Below are positions 8,827 to 18,153 of a stretch of 64,000 nt of DNA, one piece after another (the stretch's first letter is position 1; each line of letters opens with the position of its first letter). The stretch spans positions 310,001-374,000 of the forward strand of contig CAWFUJ010000009.1 in assembly GCA_963818985.1 (NCBI GenBank). Direction: 5' to 3'. The position numbers and the translations under genes are program-made. A model generated the notes under the pieces. It saw only the letters and a program-made list of their open reading frames with translations, ran no database searches and was not told the DNA's origin. The stretch comes from JAFEDN01 sp963818985 (GTDB lineage Bacteria > Pseudomonadota > Gammaproteobacteria > Coxiellales > Coxiellaceae).

Positions 8827-9987
8827 GTGTCAATTTTGTTGGAGCAGGCCCAGGCATTACTTGATTGGGGAATCAAACATCGCCGGCATTTGCACCGTTA
8901 TCCAGAATTAAGTTGTCAAGAACAAAAAACCTCGGAATATTGTCAACAAATACTTCGAGAATTGGGCTATCAAATAACAACTCGATGGGGATACGGTTTT
9001 ACCGCAGATCTATTCAATGTCAATGCCAATAAAACTATAGCCTGGCGTGCCGATATGGATGCTCTGCCAGCTCAAGAAAAAAATACCCACGAATTTGTCT
9101 CTGTTTATCCAGGAAAAGCACATTTATGTGGGCATGACGGCCATATGACCATTGCATTAATGGCGGCGCGATTGCTAGCGGAGCAAGCGCAACCCTTGCC
9201 TACCAACATCCGTTTTATTTTCCAACCGAGTGAAGAGCTACCACCCGGAGGCGCTTTAGGTATGATTGAGCAAGGCTGTTTGGAGGGTGTTGATGAAGTT
9301 TATGGTTTGCATAACGATCCAGGCACTCCTGTTGGTAAAGTTCGTACGCGGGTGGGGGCATTGACTGCTGCAGCAGACCGCTTTGATTTAATCATTCGTG
9401 GTCGAGGTTGTCATGCGGCGCGACCGCAAGATGGTTTAGATCCTGTGATTGCTGGTGCACAATTAATTAGTGCTTGGCAATCTATTGTGGCTCGAAGAAT
9501 TAATCCGGTTCACGCTGCCGTATTAAGTGTGACTCAATTTCATGCCGGTGAAGTTTTCAATGTGATCCCAGATCAAGCCGTGTTGGCGGGCACCGTGCGT
9601 ACTTTTGATCAGTCCGATCGAAATTTGATTCGAGAATTAATGCAGACCCATTTGGAACTATTGAGAAAACAAGGTTATCAGATCGAATTTAAATATATCG
9701 AGGGTTATGATGCTATTATTAATCCAAACTCAGGGGTCGATCGATTTGCAGCTGCTGCTACGACAATTCTAGGGTCTCAGCAAGTTGATACGTCCACCGA
9801 ACCTGAAAGCTGGGGTGAAGATTTTTGTTATTTTTTGCAGCACAAACCTGGAGCTTTTTATTTTTTAGGGAGTGGCAATGCCGAAAAAAATATGACAGCC
9901 CCTTTGCATTCACCGCGTTATGATTTTGACGAAGCAGCACTAGCAATCGGTGCAGCCATTACAGCCTCCATTGTATTGCAAAGTTAG
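8827..9987 (+). CDS. M20-family amidohydrolase (hippurate/N-acyl-amino-acid hydrolase-like)
   Basis: The product is a metallopeptidase of the M20D type that removes acyl groups from amino acids. Visible motifs are RRHLHRYPELS, the metal-binding HLCGHDGHM, PSEELPPGGALGMIEQG and HAARPQDGLDPV of the dimerisation domain. GTG at 8827 is chosen because AAGGAG at 8815–8820 is perfectly spaced; an in-frame ATG at 8800 would add nine residues and has no clear ribosome-binding site. The length of ~386 residues is normal. It is divergent from an amino-acid permease, and a role in amino-acid scavenging is inferred. Confidence 0.9.
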   Translation: MSILLEQAQALLDWGIKHRRHLHRYPELSCQEQKTSEYCQQILRELGYQITTRWGYGFTADLFNVNANKTIAWRADMDALPAQEKNTHEFVSVYPGKAHLCGHDGHMTIALMAARLLAEQAQPLPTNIRFIFQPSEELPPGGALGMIEQGCLEGVDEVYGLHNDPGTPVGKVRTRVGALTAAADRFDLIIRGRGCHAARPQDGLDPVIAGAQLISAWQSIVARRINPVHAAVLSVTQFHAGEVFNVIPDQAVLAGTVRTFDQSDRNLIRELMQTHLELLRKQGYQIEFKYIEGYDAIINPNSGVDRFAAAATTILGSQQVDTSTEPESWGEDFCYFLQHKPGAFYFLGSGNAEKNMTAPLHSPRYDFDEAALAIGAAITASIVLQS

Positions 9988-10001
9988 CATAAGGAATAAT
10001 A

Positions 10002-12371
10002 ATGATTGCTTTGATCTGGATACTTGTTTTATTTTGCGCCTTAATAATACTGAGTTATCACCGCGCTTCTTTGGCAGTTTCCACTATAGGGTTAACTGTT
10101 TTATTATTGATATTATCAGTATTAACTCACTTGAGTTTAACTGTCTTATCGATTGTTTGGTCAATATGGATCTTATTAGCATTTATTCTGAATCTTGGTC
10201 CGTTGCGAATTTGGCTAATTTCGCAGCCTATTATGCGAGCTTATGCAAAACGGATGCCGAAATTTTCACTCACCGAGCAAGCGGTCCTTCATGCTGGCAA
10301 TGTGGGTTGGGAAGCTGAATTAATGAGTGGTATGCCTGACTGGAATAAGCTCCAGCAATTACCTTGGGCAAAAATGTCCCCTCAAGAACAAGAATTTCTT
10401 AATGGACCGGTTGAACAGCTCTGTGCGTTAATAAATCCTTGGTTAATAAGCCGCAGTATGGAAGTGCCTGAAGAAATTTGGCAGCGTATAAAACAAGATG
10501 GTTATTTTGGCTTAGTCATTCCGGCTGAATATGGAGGCAAAGGCTTTTCTGCCTACGGTCACGCCCAAGTGATTATGAAATTAGCCAGCGTCAGCACCGC
10601 GGTCGCAACGATTGTGGCTGTGCCCAATTCATTAGGCCCTGCTGAATTGTTATTGCGTTATGGAACGTATCAACAAAAAAGCTATTATTTACCGCGTTTA
10701 GCGACCGGCGAAGAGATTCCATGTTTCGCTTTAACTAGTCCAGTTGCAGGTTCTGATGCCAGTGCCATTACTGATTTTGGGATTATTGGTCGCTATTTTA
10801 TAGAAGGGAAAGAACAACTAGGAATTAATTTACATTGGGATAAGCGTTACATTACTTTATCTCCGGTAACGACATTGATTGGCTTGGCTTTTAAATTATT
10901 TGATCCCGAGCATTTGCTTGGAGATCAAGAAGAACTCGGTATTACCTGTGCTTTGATTTCTGCCAGCACGCCAGGAGTGGAAATTGGGCAGCGCCATTAT
11001 CCTTTAGATTGTGCATTTCCTAATGGTCCGACTAAGGGTGATCAAGTAAAAGTTACAATTGACGCGGTGATTGGTGGCACAGCGCAGATAGGCAAAGGCT
11101 GGCCGATGCTCATGGAAACATTAGCGGCAGGTCGAAGCATCTCAATTCCTTCAATCGCGACTGCTGCCGCCAAACGCGCAGCGGTCGGCAGCGGTGCTTA
11201 TGCGCGAATTCGTCGACAATTTAACACATTTATTGGTGACTTTGATGGTATTCAACGGTCGTTAGCTAAAATTGGCGGTTATGCTTATATTGCTGAAGCC
11301 TTACGGATTTTTAGTATTGCTCAAGTAGATCATGGAATTAAATCAGGCACGGCAGCGGCCATTAGTAAATTGCATACCACTGAGTTAAGTAGACGAGTGA
11401 TCAAACACGCCATGGATGTTCACGGCGGTAAAGCCATTTGCATGGGGCCACATAATTATTTAGCGCAATTACATATAGAAGCGCCGATTGCAATCACAGT
11501 GGAAGGCGCTAATATTTTAACCCGTTCATTAATTATTTTTGGTCAAGGGTCGTTGCGATGCCATCCATTTTTATTAAAAGAATTAGAAGCGGTGCGAAAA
11601 AAAGATTCAACCAGTTTTGATGAAAACTTATTTGCTCATGTTGGTTATTTTTTCAGTAATAAAGTGAGAGCATTGGTGATGGGATTGGTAAATAAATCGG
11701 ATATTTATTATCAGCTCTCCAGACTGAGTGCAGCATTAGCATTGACGACCGATGTGTTAATCATCACCTTAGGTAGTTCGTTAAAACGTCAGGAAAGATT
11801 ATCACTGCGTTTAGGCGATTTATTAAGTTTTTTATATATGATTTCTGCGCTTTTGAAATATCAGCAAGTCAATCAACTTCGTGAATCTGCAGAGCAAGAA
11901 GCAGTTGTCGTGAAGTGGTGTTGTCAGGAATTATTATCTTGTTTTCAACATCAATTTGATGAATTATTGTTGAACTTACCTAATCGATTAACCGCAGGCT
12001 TACTGCGTTTTCTGGTCATGCCTTGGGGAAGATGCTTAAGGCCTTCCTCTGATCTCTTAACGTCAGAAGTAGCAAAATCACTCATGGTGCCGGGTGCATT
12101 GCGCGAACGATTAGCTCACGGTGCTTATTTTGGAACAAATGATTCAGATCCTTTATATAATTTAGAACAGCGATTATCGCAAATTATTGCAGTAGAACCC
12201 TTATTAGTAAAACTCCAACATGCATTGCGCGACCATTTAATTAAAGGAAAAAATATCAACGAACTGATTAAGGCAGCACAAGCTCAATCAATTCTAACAG
12301 CCGCAGAGGCAGAACAACTCCTAGCTACAGAAGCAACTCGAATGGAAATGATTATGGTCGATAAATTTTAA
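10002..12371 (+). CDS. fadE: FadE-type acyl-CoA dehydrogenase
   Basis: This 789-residue flavoprotein performs the first oxidation step of fatty-acid beta-oxidation. Two or three hydrophobic segments in the first ~75 residues fit the membrane-associated FadE subfamily, as does the length (E. coli FadE has 814). The dehydrogenase core includes IPAEYGGKGFSAYGHAQV, ALTSPVAGSDASA and AMDVHGGKAICMGP. It begins 14 bp after the amidohydrolase gene and is followed, past a repeat element, by fadD on the same strand, forming a fatty-acid catabolism cluster. Confidence 0.93.
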   Translation: MIALIWILVLFCALIILSYHRASLAVSTIGLTVLLLILSVLTHLSLTVLSIVWSIWILLAFILNLGPLRIWLISQPIMRAYAKRMPKFSLTEQAVLHAGNVGWEAELMSGMPDWNKLQQLPWAKMSPQEQEFLNGPVEQLCALINPWLISRSMEVPEEIWQRIKQDGYFGLVIPAEYGGKGFSAYGHAQVIMKLASVSTAVATIVAVPNSLGPAELLLRYGTYQQKSYYLPRLATGEEIPCFALTSPVAGSDASAITDFGIIGRYFIEGKEQLGINLHWDKRYITLSPVTTLIGLAFKLFDPEHLLGDQEELGITCALISASTPGVEIGQRHYPLDCAFPNGPTKGDQVKVTIDAVIGGTAQIGKGWPMLMETLAAGRSISIPSIATAAAKRAAVGSGAYARIRRQFNTFIGDFDGIQRSLAKIGGYAYIAEALRIFSIAQVDHGIKSGTAAAISKLHTTELSRRVIKHAMDVHGGKAICMGPHNYLAQLHIEAPIAITVEGANILTRSLIIFGQGSLRCHPFLLKELEAVRKKDSTSFDENLFAHVGYFFSNKVRALVMGLVNKSDIYYQLSRLSAALALTTDVLIITLGSSLKRQERLSLRLGDLLSFLYMISALLKYQQVNQLRESAEQEAVVVKWCCQELLSCFQHQFDELLLNLPNRLTAGLLRFLVMPWGRCLRPSSDLLTSEVAKSLMVPGALRERLAHGAYFGTNDSDPLYNLEQRLSQIIAVEPLLVKLQHALRDHLIKGKNINELIKAAQAQSILTAAEAEQLLATEATRMEMIMVDKF

Positions 12372-12381
12372 ATACTAATGC

Positions 12382-12494
12382 TCTTACCTTGAACCACCCC
12401 CGTCAATATTTCCCGTCGCCAGGGATTCGCGGGACAATCGCAATGGCGGGGCCGCAAATCCCTGGCGGTGGGAAATATTGATGAGGGTTGGGTT
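12382..12494. repeat. MITE-like element with terminal inverted repeats (copy 1)
   Basis: Ends CCGTCAATATTTCCC…CGCCAGGG and CCCTGGCGGTGGGAAATATTGA form inverted repeats of about 35 bp around a short core containing CGGGACAATCGCAATGGCGG. Two further copies with the same ends but different cores lie at 26300–26484 and 55787–56054. This is the shortest and probably simplest copy. No ORF. Confidence 0.85.
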
Positions 12495-12573
12495 AAACGC
12501 GTAAGACTTCTGTGCATAGGTAAGTTCTCGCGGAGAGGGTCAGGATGAACTTTTTGTAAAATAGGGAAGTGTT

Positions 12574-14229
12574 ATGGACAAAGTTTGGTTGCGTAATTAT
12601 CCGCCGGGGGTGCCAGAGACTATTGATCCTGATCAATACTCTTCGTTGGTTGCTGCACTGGATGAATTTTGTGAGACATATTCCAATCATATCGCTTTTT
12701 CAAATTTTGGTAGCGAATTAACTTATCATCAATTAGCTCAATACAGTCGGCAATTGGCGGCTTACTTACAAAACGTATTAAGGTTACAATCAGGTGACCG
12801 AGTGGCATTGATGATGCCGAACTTGTTGCAATATCCAATCTCTGTACTTGCTATTCTGCGTGCAGGTTTAGTGGCGGTGAATATTAACCCGTTATACACT
12901 GCCCGTGAACTCGCCTGTGAACTGCAGGATTCAGGTGCAAGCGCTATCATAGTTTTAGAAAATTACGCGGCAATCGTCGCAAAAGTTTTAGCGCAAGTGC
13001 CATCGACGCAGGTCATAGTGACTAAAATAGGTGATCTTTTTGGTACCCTTAAAGGCGCATTTTATAATTGTGCGGCGAAATATATTAAGCGGGCTGTTTC
13101 CCCTTGGGAAATTTCCGGAGTCCATTATTTCAAACAAGCCTTAGAATACGGCGCACAATATGATTTACAGCCACCCTTGATAATGGGAGGGGATCCTGCA
13201 TTTTTGCAATATACTGGGGGAACCACGGGGGTGCCCAAAGGGGCCATATTAACCCATCGCAATTTGGTGGCTAATTTACTGCAATGCTCGGCATGGATTC
13301 GTGGCGAATTAACATTAGGTGCAGAAGTTTTATTAGTGGCTTTGCCCTTGTATCATATTTTTTCCTTGACTGTCTCCTGCTTTGCGTTTTTGGCTATAGG
13401 CGGACATTGTCTATTGATTACCGATCCTCGCGATATGCGTAGTCTGATTAAAATTTGGCGCAAGAATTTACCCAGTTGTTTTATGGGTTTAAATACTCTG
13501 ATGCTACATTTGCTGAAGCGGCCTGAATTTACCCAGATTGATTTTAGGGGTTTAAAATTAACAGTCGCTGGGGGGATGTCTACCCATCCCCAGATTGCGC
13601 AGCAATGGCAAGTTATCACCCATTGTGTCGTTGTCGAAGGTTACGGTCTAACTGAGGCGAGCCCAGTGGTTGCCATTAATCCTTTAAATATCGCTCATTT
13701 TAATCAAAGTGTCGGCTTACCAATCCCCGCGACAGATGTCAAAGTTTGTGATGAAAAATATCAAGAACTGAGCTTTGATGAGGTGGGGGAATTATGGGTA
13801 AAAGGTCCGCAAGTGATGAAAGGTTATTGGCGCAATCCTGCTGAAACCAAAAAAGTATTGGATAATGAAGGTTGGTTGCGTACCGGCGATTTAGCAAGAA
13901 TTGATGCGCAAGGATTTATTTATTTGGTAGACCGAAAGAAAGATATGATCATTGTGTCCGGTTTTAATGTGTATCCTAATGAAGTCGAAGCGGTGATTGC
14001 TTTGCACCCTGCAGTTGCGGAAGTGGGAGTCATCGGTGTGCCTGATCCAAAAACTGGGGAAATTGTTAAAGCAGTGATTGTCAAAAAAGATCCAGCATTA
14101 ACCGCAGAAATGATTATCGATTTTTGCCAACGACAACTGACCCACTATAAAATCCCCAAGCAAATTGAATTTAGAGATTTTTTGCCAAAATCTCCAGTCG
14201 GTAAAATTTTACGCCGTGAGCTGCGCTAA
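12574..14229 (+). CDS. fadD: Long-chain fatty-acid–CoA ligase
   Basis: The 551-residue AMP-forming ligase activates long-chain fatty acids to acyl-CoA. Motifs seen are the P-loop-like YTGGTTGVPKGAILTHRN (about residue 212), VVEGYGLTEASPVV (about 350), GWLRTGDLARID, and the C-terminal lysine motif KSPVGKILRRELR. The length equals that of FadD. It lies downstream of fadE with a repeat element in between, and supplies the substrate of FadE. No frame problems. Confidence 0.95.
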   Translation: MDKVWLRNYPPGVPETIDPDQYSSLVAALDEFCETYSNHIAFSNFGSELTYHQLAQYSRQLAAYLQNVLRLQSGDRVALMMPNLLQYPISVLAILRAGLVAVNINPLYTARELACELQDSGASAIIVLENYAAIVAKVLAQVPSTQVIVTKIGDLFGTLKGAFYNCAAKYIKRAVSPWEISGVHYFKQALEYGAQYDLQPPLIMGGDPAFLQYTGGTTGVPKGAILTHRNLVANLLQCSAWIRGELTLGAEVLLVALPLYHIFSLTVSCFAFLAIGGHCLLITDPRDMRSLIKIWRKNLPSCFMGLNTLMLHLLKRPEFTQIDFRGLKLTVAGGMSTHPQIAQQWQVITHCVVVEGYGLTEASPVVAINPLNIAHFNQSVGLPIPATDVKVCDEKYQELSFDEVGELWVKGPQVMKGYWRNPAETKKVLDNEGWLRTGDLARIDAQGFIYLVDRKKDMIIVSGFNVYPNEVEAVIALHPAVAEVGVIGVPDPKTGEIVKAVIVKKDPALTAEMIIDFCQRQLTHYKIPKQIEFRDFLPKSPVGKILRRELR

Positions 14230-14242
14230 GATTTCATAGTGC

Positions 14243-14272
14243 TTGACAATATAAAAAAAATGAGAGTATGTT
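14243..14272 (+). promoter_or_regulatory. Strong sigma-70-type promoter for the membrane orphan
   Basis: TTGACA (14243–14248) and TATGTT (14267–14272) are separated by 18 bp, and AAGGAG precedes the ATG at 14314. The orphan gene thus has its own promoter and is not merely read through from fadD. Confidence 0.65.
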
Positions 14273-14313
14273 GAAAACTGGATAGTACATTAATTTAATA
14301 AGGAGAAAAATTT

Positions 14314-15297
14314 ATGAGACAAGTCGTAAAACAAAATGCCGGTTGGGTACTCGCTGCAAATATTTCTTTAATTCCAATACCTTTCTTAGTTTTTATCACG
14401 GATGGATTTGTCACTAAGAATATGGGGCCTGGAGGGTCATTCTTATTCTTTGTTTATTTAACGCATATTAAAGATTGTGTGGTTGTCGGCCTAGCGGTAG
14501 ACAAAATCATTCGCGCGAGCAAGGCCATCAAGGCACGGGAGATAAGCCCACAATCTCCATTTGCAGATTATGGAGTTTTGAATGGGGACGAGGAATATGA
14601 ACCAATACCAGAATCATATGAAATCACGGAAGTGCCGGAGAGTAAAAGAACTAAAGTGAGAGTCTTAGCTTTCCACTTATTGATTACTGCCACCGCACTA
14701 TATTTTATACTCGTTCTTCCTAGTATGCCGGAACCTGAAACCCTATTGGAAAAAGCCCATACTGCATTAGTGCTTTTGAATCACTCCTGGGATACGACAA
14801 TTTTTGGTGCCGAATCTCTTCGCTACAACTTTCCCCTCCGTACGAGTGGCACAAAATGCCAACGGATTTGGAATGAATATGGACTACCGTTGAGTGTACT
14901 TGCCAGTTACGCACTTTTTTTATACGGCTTTCAAGCCTTGGGTTTGACTGATGAAAATGGCGACCCTCCGTATAAAGCAGTCAATTTCAAGGAAGCTCCT
15001 GAAAGTGCAGCGATCCTGTGCGGGGCACTGGCACTTGGCATGCCCATAGTCAATAAACTACTATTGAAGTGTCTCGAAGCAATTCAGTATTGTTTTCATT
15101 CCCCTGCGGGAAGTGTCAAGAATCAAGTTCGGGCTTTTGGAAGCGGAGCTGGAAATTGTTTAGTTGGGGTTGGTAGAAGCGTATATAATTTCGGAAGTAA
15201 TCTTTATAGTGTATTCACTTGCAATCCATGTCGGAGGGCTTCTCCAAGCTCATCACCAGAGATGAAATTTGGGAGATCCCCAGAACTTCGCGGTTAG
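14314..15297 (+). CDS. Hypothetical multi-spanning membrane protein, 327 aa
   Basis: A hydrophobic segment near residues 12–32 is followed by others near 40–60, 112–132, 190–212 and 228–246, with polar acidic linkers between. The Cys-containing C-terminal ~60 residues are Gly/Ser-rich and basic (CNPCRRASPSSSP). I recognise no family. It has a strong promoter and ribosome-binding site of its own. Its 3' end overlaps the convergent arfB gene by 4 bp. Presence of several membrane helices plus a Ser/Pro/Arg tail is compatible with a membrane-targeted effector, but there is no direct evidence. Confidence 0.75.
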   Translation: MRQVVKQNAGWVLAANISLIPIPFLVFITDGFVTKNMGPGGSFLFFVYLTHIKDCVVVGLAVDKIIRASKAIKAREISPQSPFADYGVLNGDEEYEPIPESYEITEVPESKRTKVRVLAFHLLITATALYFILVLPSMPEPETLLEKAHTALVLLNHSWDTTIFGAESLRYNFPLRTSGTKCQRIWNEYGLPLSVLASYALFLYGFQALGLTDENGDPPYKAVNFKEAPESAAILCGALALGMPIVNKLLLKCLEAIQYCFHSPAGSVKNQVRAFGSGAGNCLVGVGRSVYNFGSNLYSVFTCNPCRRASPSSSPEMKFGRSPELRG

Positions 15298-15707
15298 TCT
15301 TTTTGTTGCCGCAGTGATTTAATTTTGGAATGTGCCTTTTTAGTAGATAGGCGTCGTTCTTGTGAAGCGCGTGAAGGTTTAGTTTTTTTACGTTTTTTTG
15401 GAAGTTGGGCAGCTTTTTTCAGCAAAGATATCAAGCGTTCAATGGCATCTTGTTTATTTCGTTCCTGAGTTCGGTATCTACTTGCTTTAATAATAATTTC
15501 ACCTTTGGATGTCATCTGATTTCTAGCTAAAAAGAGTAAACGATTCCGCACTAATTCAGGCAAAGAGGCTGAGTGCAGCACATTAAAGCGCAACTGCACT
15601 GCGGTAGCAACTTTATTCACATTCTGACCACCTGGGCCAGGAGCGCGAATAAAACTAAATTTGACTTCAGTTTCATTCAAACTTATTTTCGGAGTCACAT
15701 AAAACAT
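15294..15707 (-). CDS. arfB: ArfB/YaeJ, ribosome-rescue peptidyl-tRNA hydrolase
   Basis: The 137-residue product releases peptides from stalled ribosomes. It has the class-I release-factor GGQ motif (RAPGPGGQNVNKVAT, about residue 22) and the basic C-terminal tail (KKRKKTKPSRASQERR…KIKSLRQ) that enters the empty mRNA channel. Length is normal (E. coli 140). It is convergent with the membrane orphan and divergent from accA. Confidence 0.95.
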   Translation of the reverse strand: MFYVTPKISLNETEVKFSFIRAPGPGGQNVNKVATAVQLRFNVLHSASLPELVRNRLLFLARNQMTSKGEIIIKASRYRTQERNKQDAIERLISLLKKAAQLPKKRKKTKPSRASQERRLSTKKAHSKIKSLRQQKD

Positions 15708-15784
15708 TTTTCTATTCTATGTCATCCCGGATGTTAGAACCATCAAATTGACATAATGTCGATAAATCTGGTAGTTTAAGGTGC

Positions 15785-16732
15785 ATGACCATTGACTATT
15801 TAGAATTTGAACGTCCTATTGCCGATTTGGAACAAAAAATTGAGGCTTTGCGTCGGCTAAGTAGCGAACAAAAAATTAATCTCAATAAAGAGATCTCCCG
15901 ACTGGGTAAAAAAAGCAAGACCTTGACGGATGAGATTTTTTCAGCATTAACCGCCCAGCAAATTGTACAATTGGCTCGACATCCCATGCGGCCTCATACA
16001 CTCGATTACATTGAAAATATTTTTACCGATTTTGACGAGTTACACGGCGACCGCCATTATAGCAATGCCCCAGAAATAGTGGGTGGTATTGGTCGTATCG
16101 AAGGAGAGCCAGTGATGATCATTGGCCATCAGAAAGGGCGAACCACAAAAGAAAAATTAGCCCGTAATTTTGGCATGCCTTCCCCGGAGAGTTTTCGTAA
16201 AGCCAAACGATTAATGGAATTGGCGGAACGCTTTCATATACCCGTTTTGACATTTATAGATACCACAGGCGCTTATCCCGGTGTTGCGGCTGAAGAGCAT
16301 AATCAAAGCGAAGCCATTGCTAAAAACTTATCGGTCATGTCGGTATTAAAAACTCCAATCATTTGTACGATTATCGGTGAAGGCTGCTCTGGTGGTGCTT
16401 TAGCGATTGGAGTTGGAGATTTAACAATAATGCTGCAATATAGCTATTATTCGGTTATTTCTCCCGAAGGCTGTGCTTCTATTTTGTGGAAAAGTGCTTC
16501 TAAAGCCAATGAAGCAGCGGAAGCCTTAAATTTAACTGCGGATCGATTATTAACATTAGGTCTCATTGATGAAGTTATTCCTGAACCCAAGGGTGGAGCG
16601 CATCGCGACCTTAAGGCCATAACCGCTGCAGTAAAAGAACGATTATTGATTCGTCTGCAAGAATTAAAAGCCAAACCTGTTAATATATTATTAGACCAAC
16701 GTTATCAAAAACTGCTTAAATACGGCATTTGA
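15785..16732 (+). CDS. accA: Acetyl-CoA carboxylase carboxyltransferase alpha subunit
   Basis: The 315-residue subunit transfers carboxyl from biotin to acetyl-CoA, the first step of fatty-acid synthesis, with AccD as partner. Clear family sequence: LDYIENIFTDFDELHGDR, FGMPSPESFRKAKRLMELA, the oxyanion-hole region FIDTTGAYPGVAAEE, and GEGCSGGALAIGVGD. Length matches E. coli (319). tilS follows after a repeat, the order accA–tilS being conserved in gammaproteobacteria. Elsewhere dnaE usually precedes accA, but here dnaE is 45 kb away. Confidence 0.97.
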   Translation: MTIDYLEFERPIADLEQKIEALRRLSSEQKINLNKEISRLGKKSKTLTDEIFSALTAQQIVQLARHPMRPHTLDYIENIFTDFDELHGDRHYSNAPEIVGGIGRIEGEPVMIIGHQKGRTTKEKLARNFGMPSPESFRKAKRLMELAERFHIPVLTFIDTTGAYPGVAAEEHNQSEAIAKNLSVMSVLKTPIICTIIGEGCSGGALAIGVGDLTIMLQYSYYSVISPEGCASILWKSASKANEAAEALNLTADRLLTLGLIDEVIPEPKGGAHRDLKAITAAVKERLLIRLQELKAKPVNILLDQRYQKLLKYGI

Positions 16733-16737
16733 TTTAC

Positions 16738-16777
16738 ATCCCCTCTCCCATCTGGGAGAGGGTTAGGGTGAGGGGAT
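16738..16777. repeat. CCCTCTCCC/GGGAGAGGG hairpin repeat
   Basis: CCCCTCTCCCATCTGGGAGAG followed by GGTTAGGGTGAGGGG fills most of the 58-bp accA–tilS gap. The hairpin is probably an intergenic repeat that can modulate read-through. Confidence 0.7.
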
Positions 16778-16790
16778 AAAGTAGGGCTTT

Positions 16791-18113
16791 ATGTTATTAG
16801 ACTGTTTAAAAACGCAAATTTATAACCCATCCTCACATAACGATTATCTCATCGCCTATAGCGGTGGCTTAGATTCGCATGTGTTATTGCATTTGATGGT
16901 GGAATTGCGTCAGCAATTTCCTGCGCTTAAATTACAAGTCGTACATATTCATCATGGTCTAAGCCGTTATGCATCGGCATGGGCTGATCATTGTCAAAAC
17001 GTTTGTGCTCTATTACCAGTAAAATTTTCCATTGAAAAAATTGACCATACCCCACCACCTAAAGCAAGTATTGAGGCATGGGCGCGCGAAGCGCGTTATG
17101 CAATCTTTAAAAAAAAATTAGCTGTCAATGCAACATTAATGACTGCTCATACTCAAGATGATCAAACTGAAACAGTTTTATTACAATTATTACGTGGCGC
17201 TGGTCCAAAAGGCTTGGCGGCGATGAAATCATATCAACCCTTTGGTCAAGGTTATTTATGGCGCCCATTGTTAAATTCAACTCGTCAGCAATTACATCAC
17301 TACGCGCTTCAGCATCAATTAACTTGGATAGAAGATGAGAGTAACCAGGATTGCCGTTTTGATCGTAATTATTTACGCCACCAAATAATTCCTAAGTTAC
17401 GTCAACGCTGGCCGGCTGTTGCAAAAAATATCACTCGTTCAGCAAGTCATTGTGAAGAAGCGGCCATGATTTTAAGCGATTTAGGTCATCAAGATATTGT
17501 CAATCATGAAGGAAGCGACAATCAATTATCAATAGAATTATTACATAAACTATCGCCATTGCGTCAACGCAATGCGCTTCGTCATTGGTTTGCTGCTAAT
17601 GGCTGTCGCTTACCCAGCACTAAGCGATTACAACAAATTCAGCAGAATTTGTTATATAGCCGTGCAGATGCCAATCCCCAGGTGAATTGGGACCAATGGA
17701 TAGTTCGACGCTTTCGACAATTTTTAATTTTATTACCAGCACCAAGTTTATCAGTAGCTATTAAAAAAATTTCTTGGAATTTGCAATCCCCGCTTTATTT
17801 ACCTAACAATCTTGGTGAAATATCGGTATCTCAACAAATGGGGCAGGGAATTAGATTACCATTCGGCGTTAATAATTTATCAATTCAATTTAGGCAAGGT
17901 GGCGAGCGCTGTCGACTCAAGGGTAAGTCACACTCTGATTCTTTAAAAAAATTATTTCAACAATGGGGAGTGCCACCCTGGCAACGAGATCAAATTCCAT
18001 TATTGTATGACGAAGATAAACTAGTCAGCATCATAGGTTATGGCATCAATCAAGAATTCGCAGCAGAGCAAAATGAGTTAGGTTTAGTAATAATCCATAC
18101 TTCAGCGCAATGA
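16791..18113 (+). CDS. tilS: TilS, tRNA(Ile)-lysidine synthetase
   Basis: The 440-residue enzyme attaches lysine to C34 of tRNA-Ile(CAU), changing it to lysidine so that AUA is read as Ile. It has the N-type ATP pyrophosphatase motif YSGGLDSHVLLH at residues 23–34, the HIHHGLS segment, HTQDDQTETVLLQLLRG and the C-terminal lysidine domain. Length is normal (E. coli 432). A hairpin repeat precedes it and another follows its stop. Confidence 0.96.
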   Translation: MLLDCLKTQIYNPSSHNDYLIAYSGGLDSHVLLHLMVELRQQFPALKLQVVHIHHGLSRYASAWADHCQNVCALLPVKFSIEKIDHTPPPKASIEAWAREARYAIFKKKLAVNATLMTAHTQDDQTETVLLQLLRGAGPKGLAAMKSYQPFGQGYLWRPLLNSTRQQLHHYALQHQLTWIEDESNQDCRFDRNYLRHQIIPKLRQRWPAVAKNITRSASHCEEAAMILSDLGHQDIVNHEGSDNQLSIELLHKLSPLRQRNALRHWFAANGCRLPSTKRLQQIQQNLLYSRADANPQVNWDQWIVRRFRQFLILLPAPSLSVAIKKISWNLQSPLYLPNNLGEISVSQQMGQGIRLPFGVNNLSIQFRQGGERCRLKGKSHSDSLKKLFQQWGVPPWQRDQIPLLYDEDKLVSIIGYGINQEFAAEQNELGLVIIHTSAQ

Positions 18114-18140
18114 TCCCCTCTCCCGGAGGGAGGGGATCAG
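18112..18140. repeat. CCCTCTCCC-type hairpin between convergent tilS and yheS
   Basis: GATCCCCTCTCCC and GGAGGGAGGGGATC are inverted repeats overlapping the tilS stop codon. Placement between convergent genes fits a bidirectional terminator-like role, although no T-tract follows. Confidence 0.6.
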
Positions 18141-18153
18141 ATGGGAGGAATAA

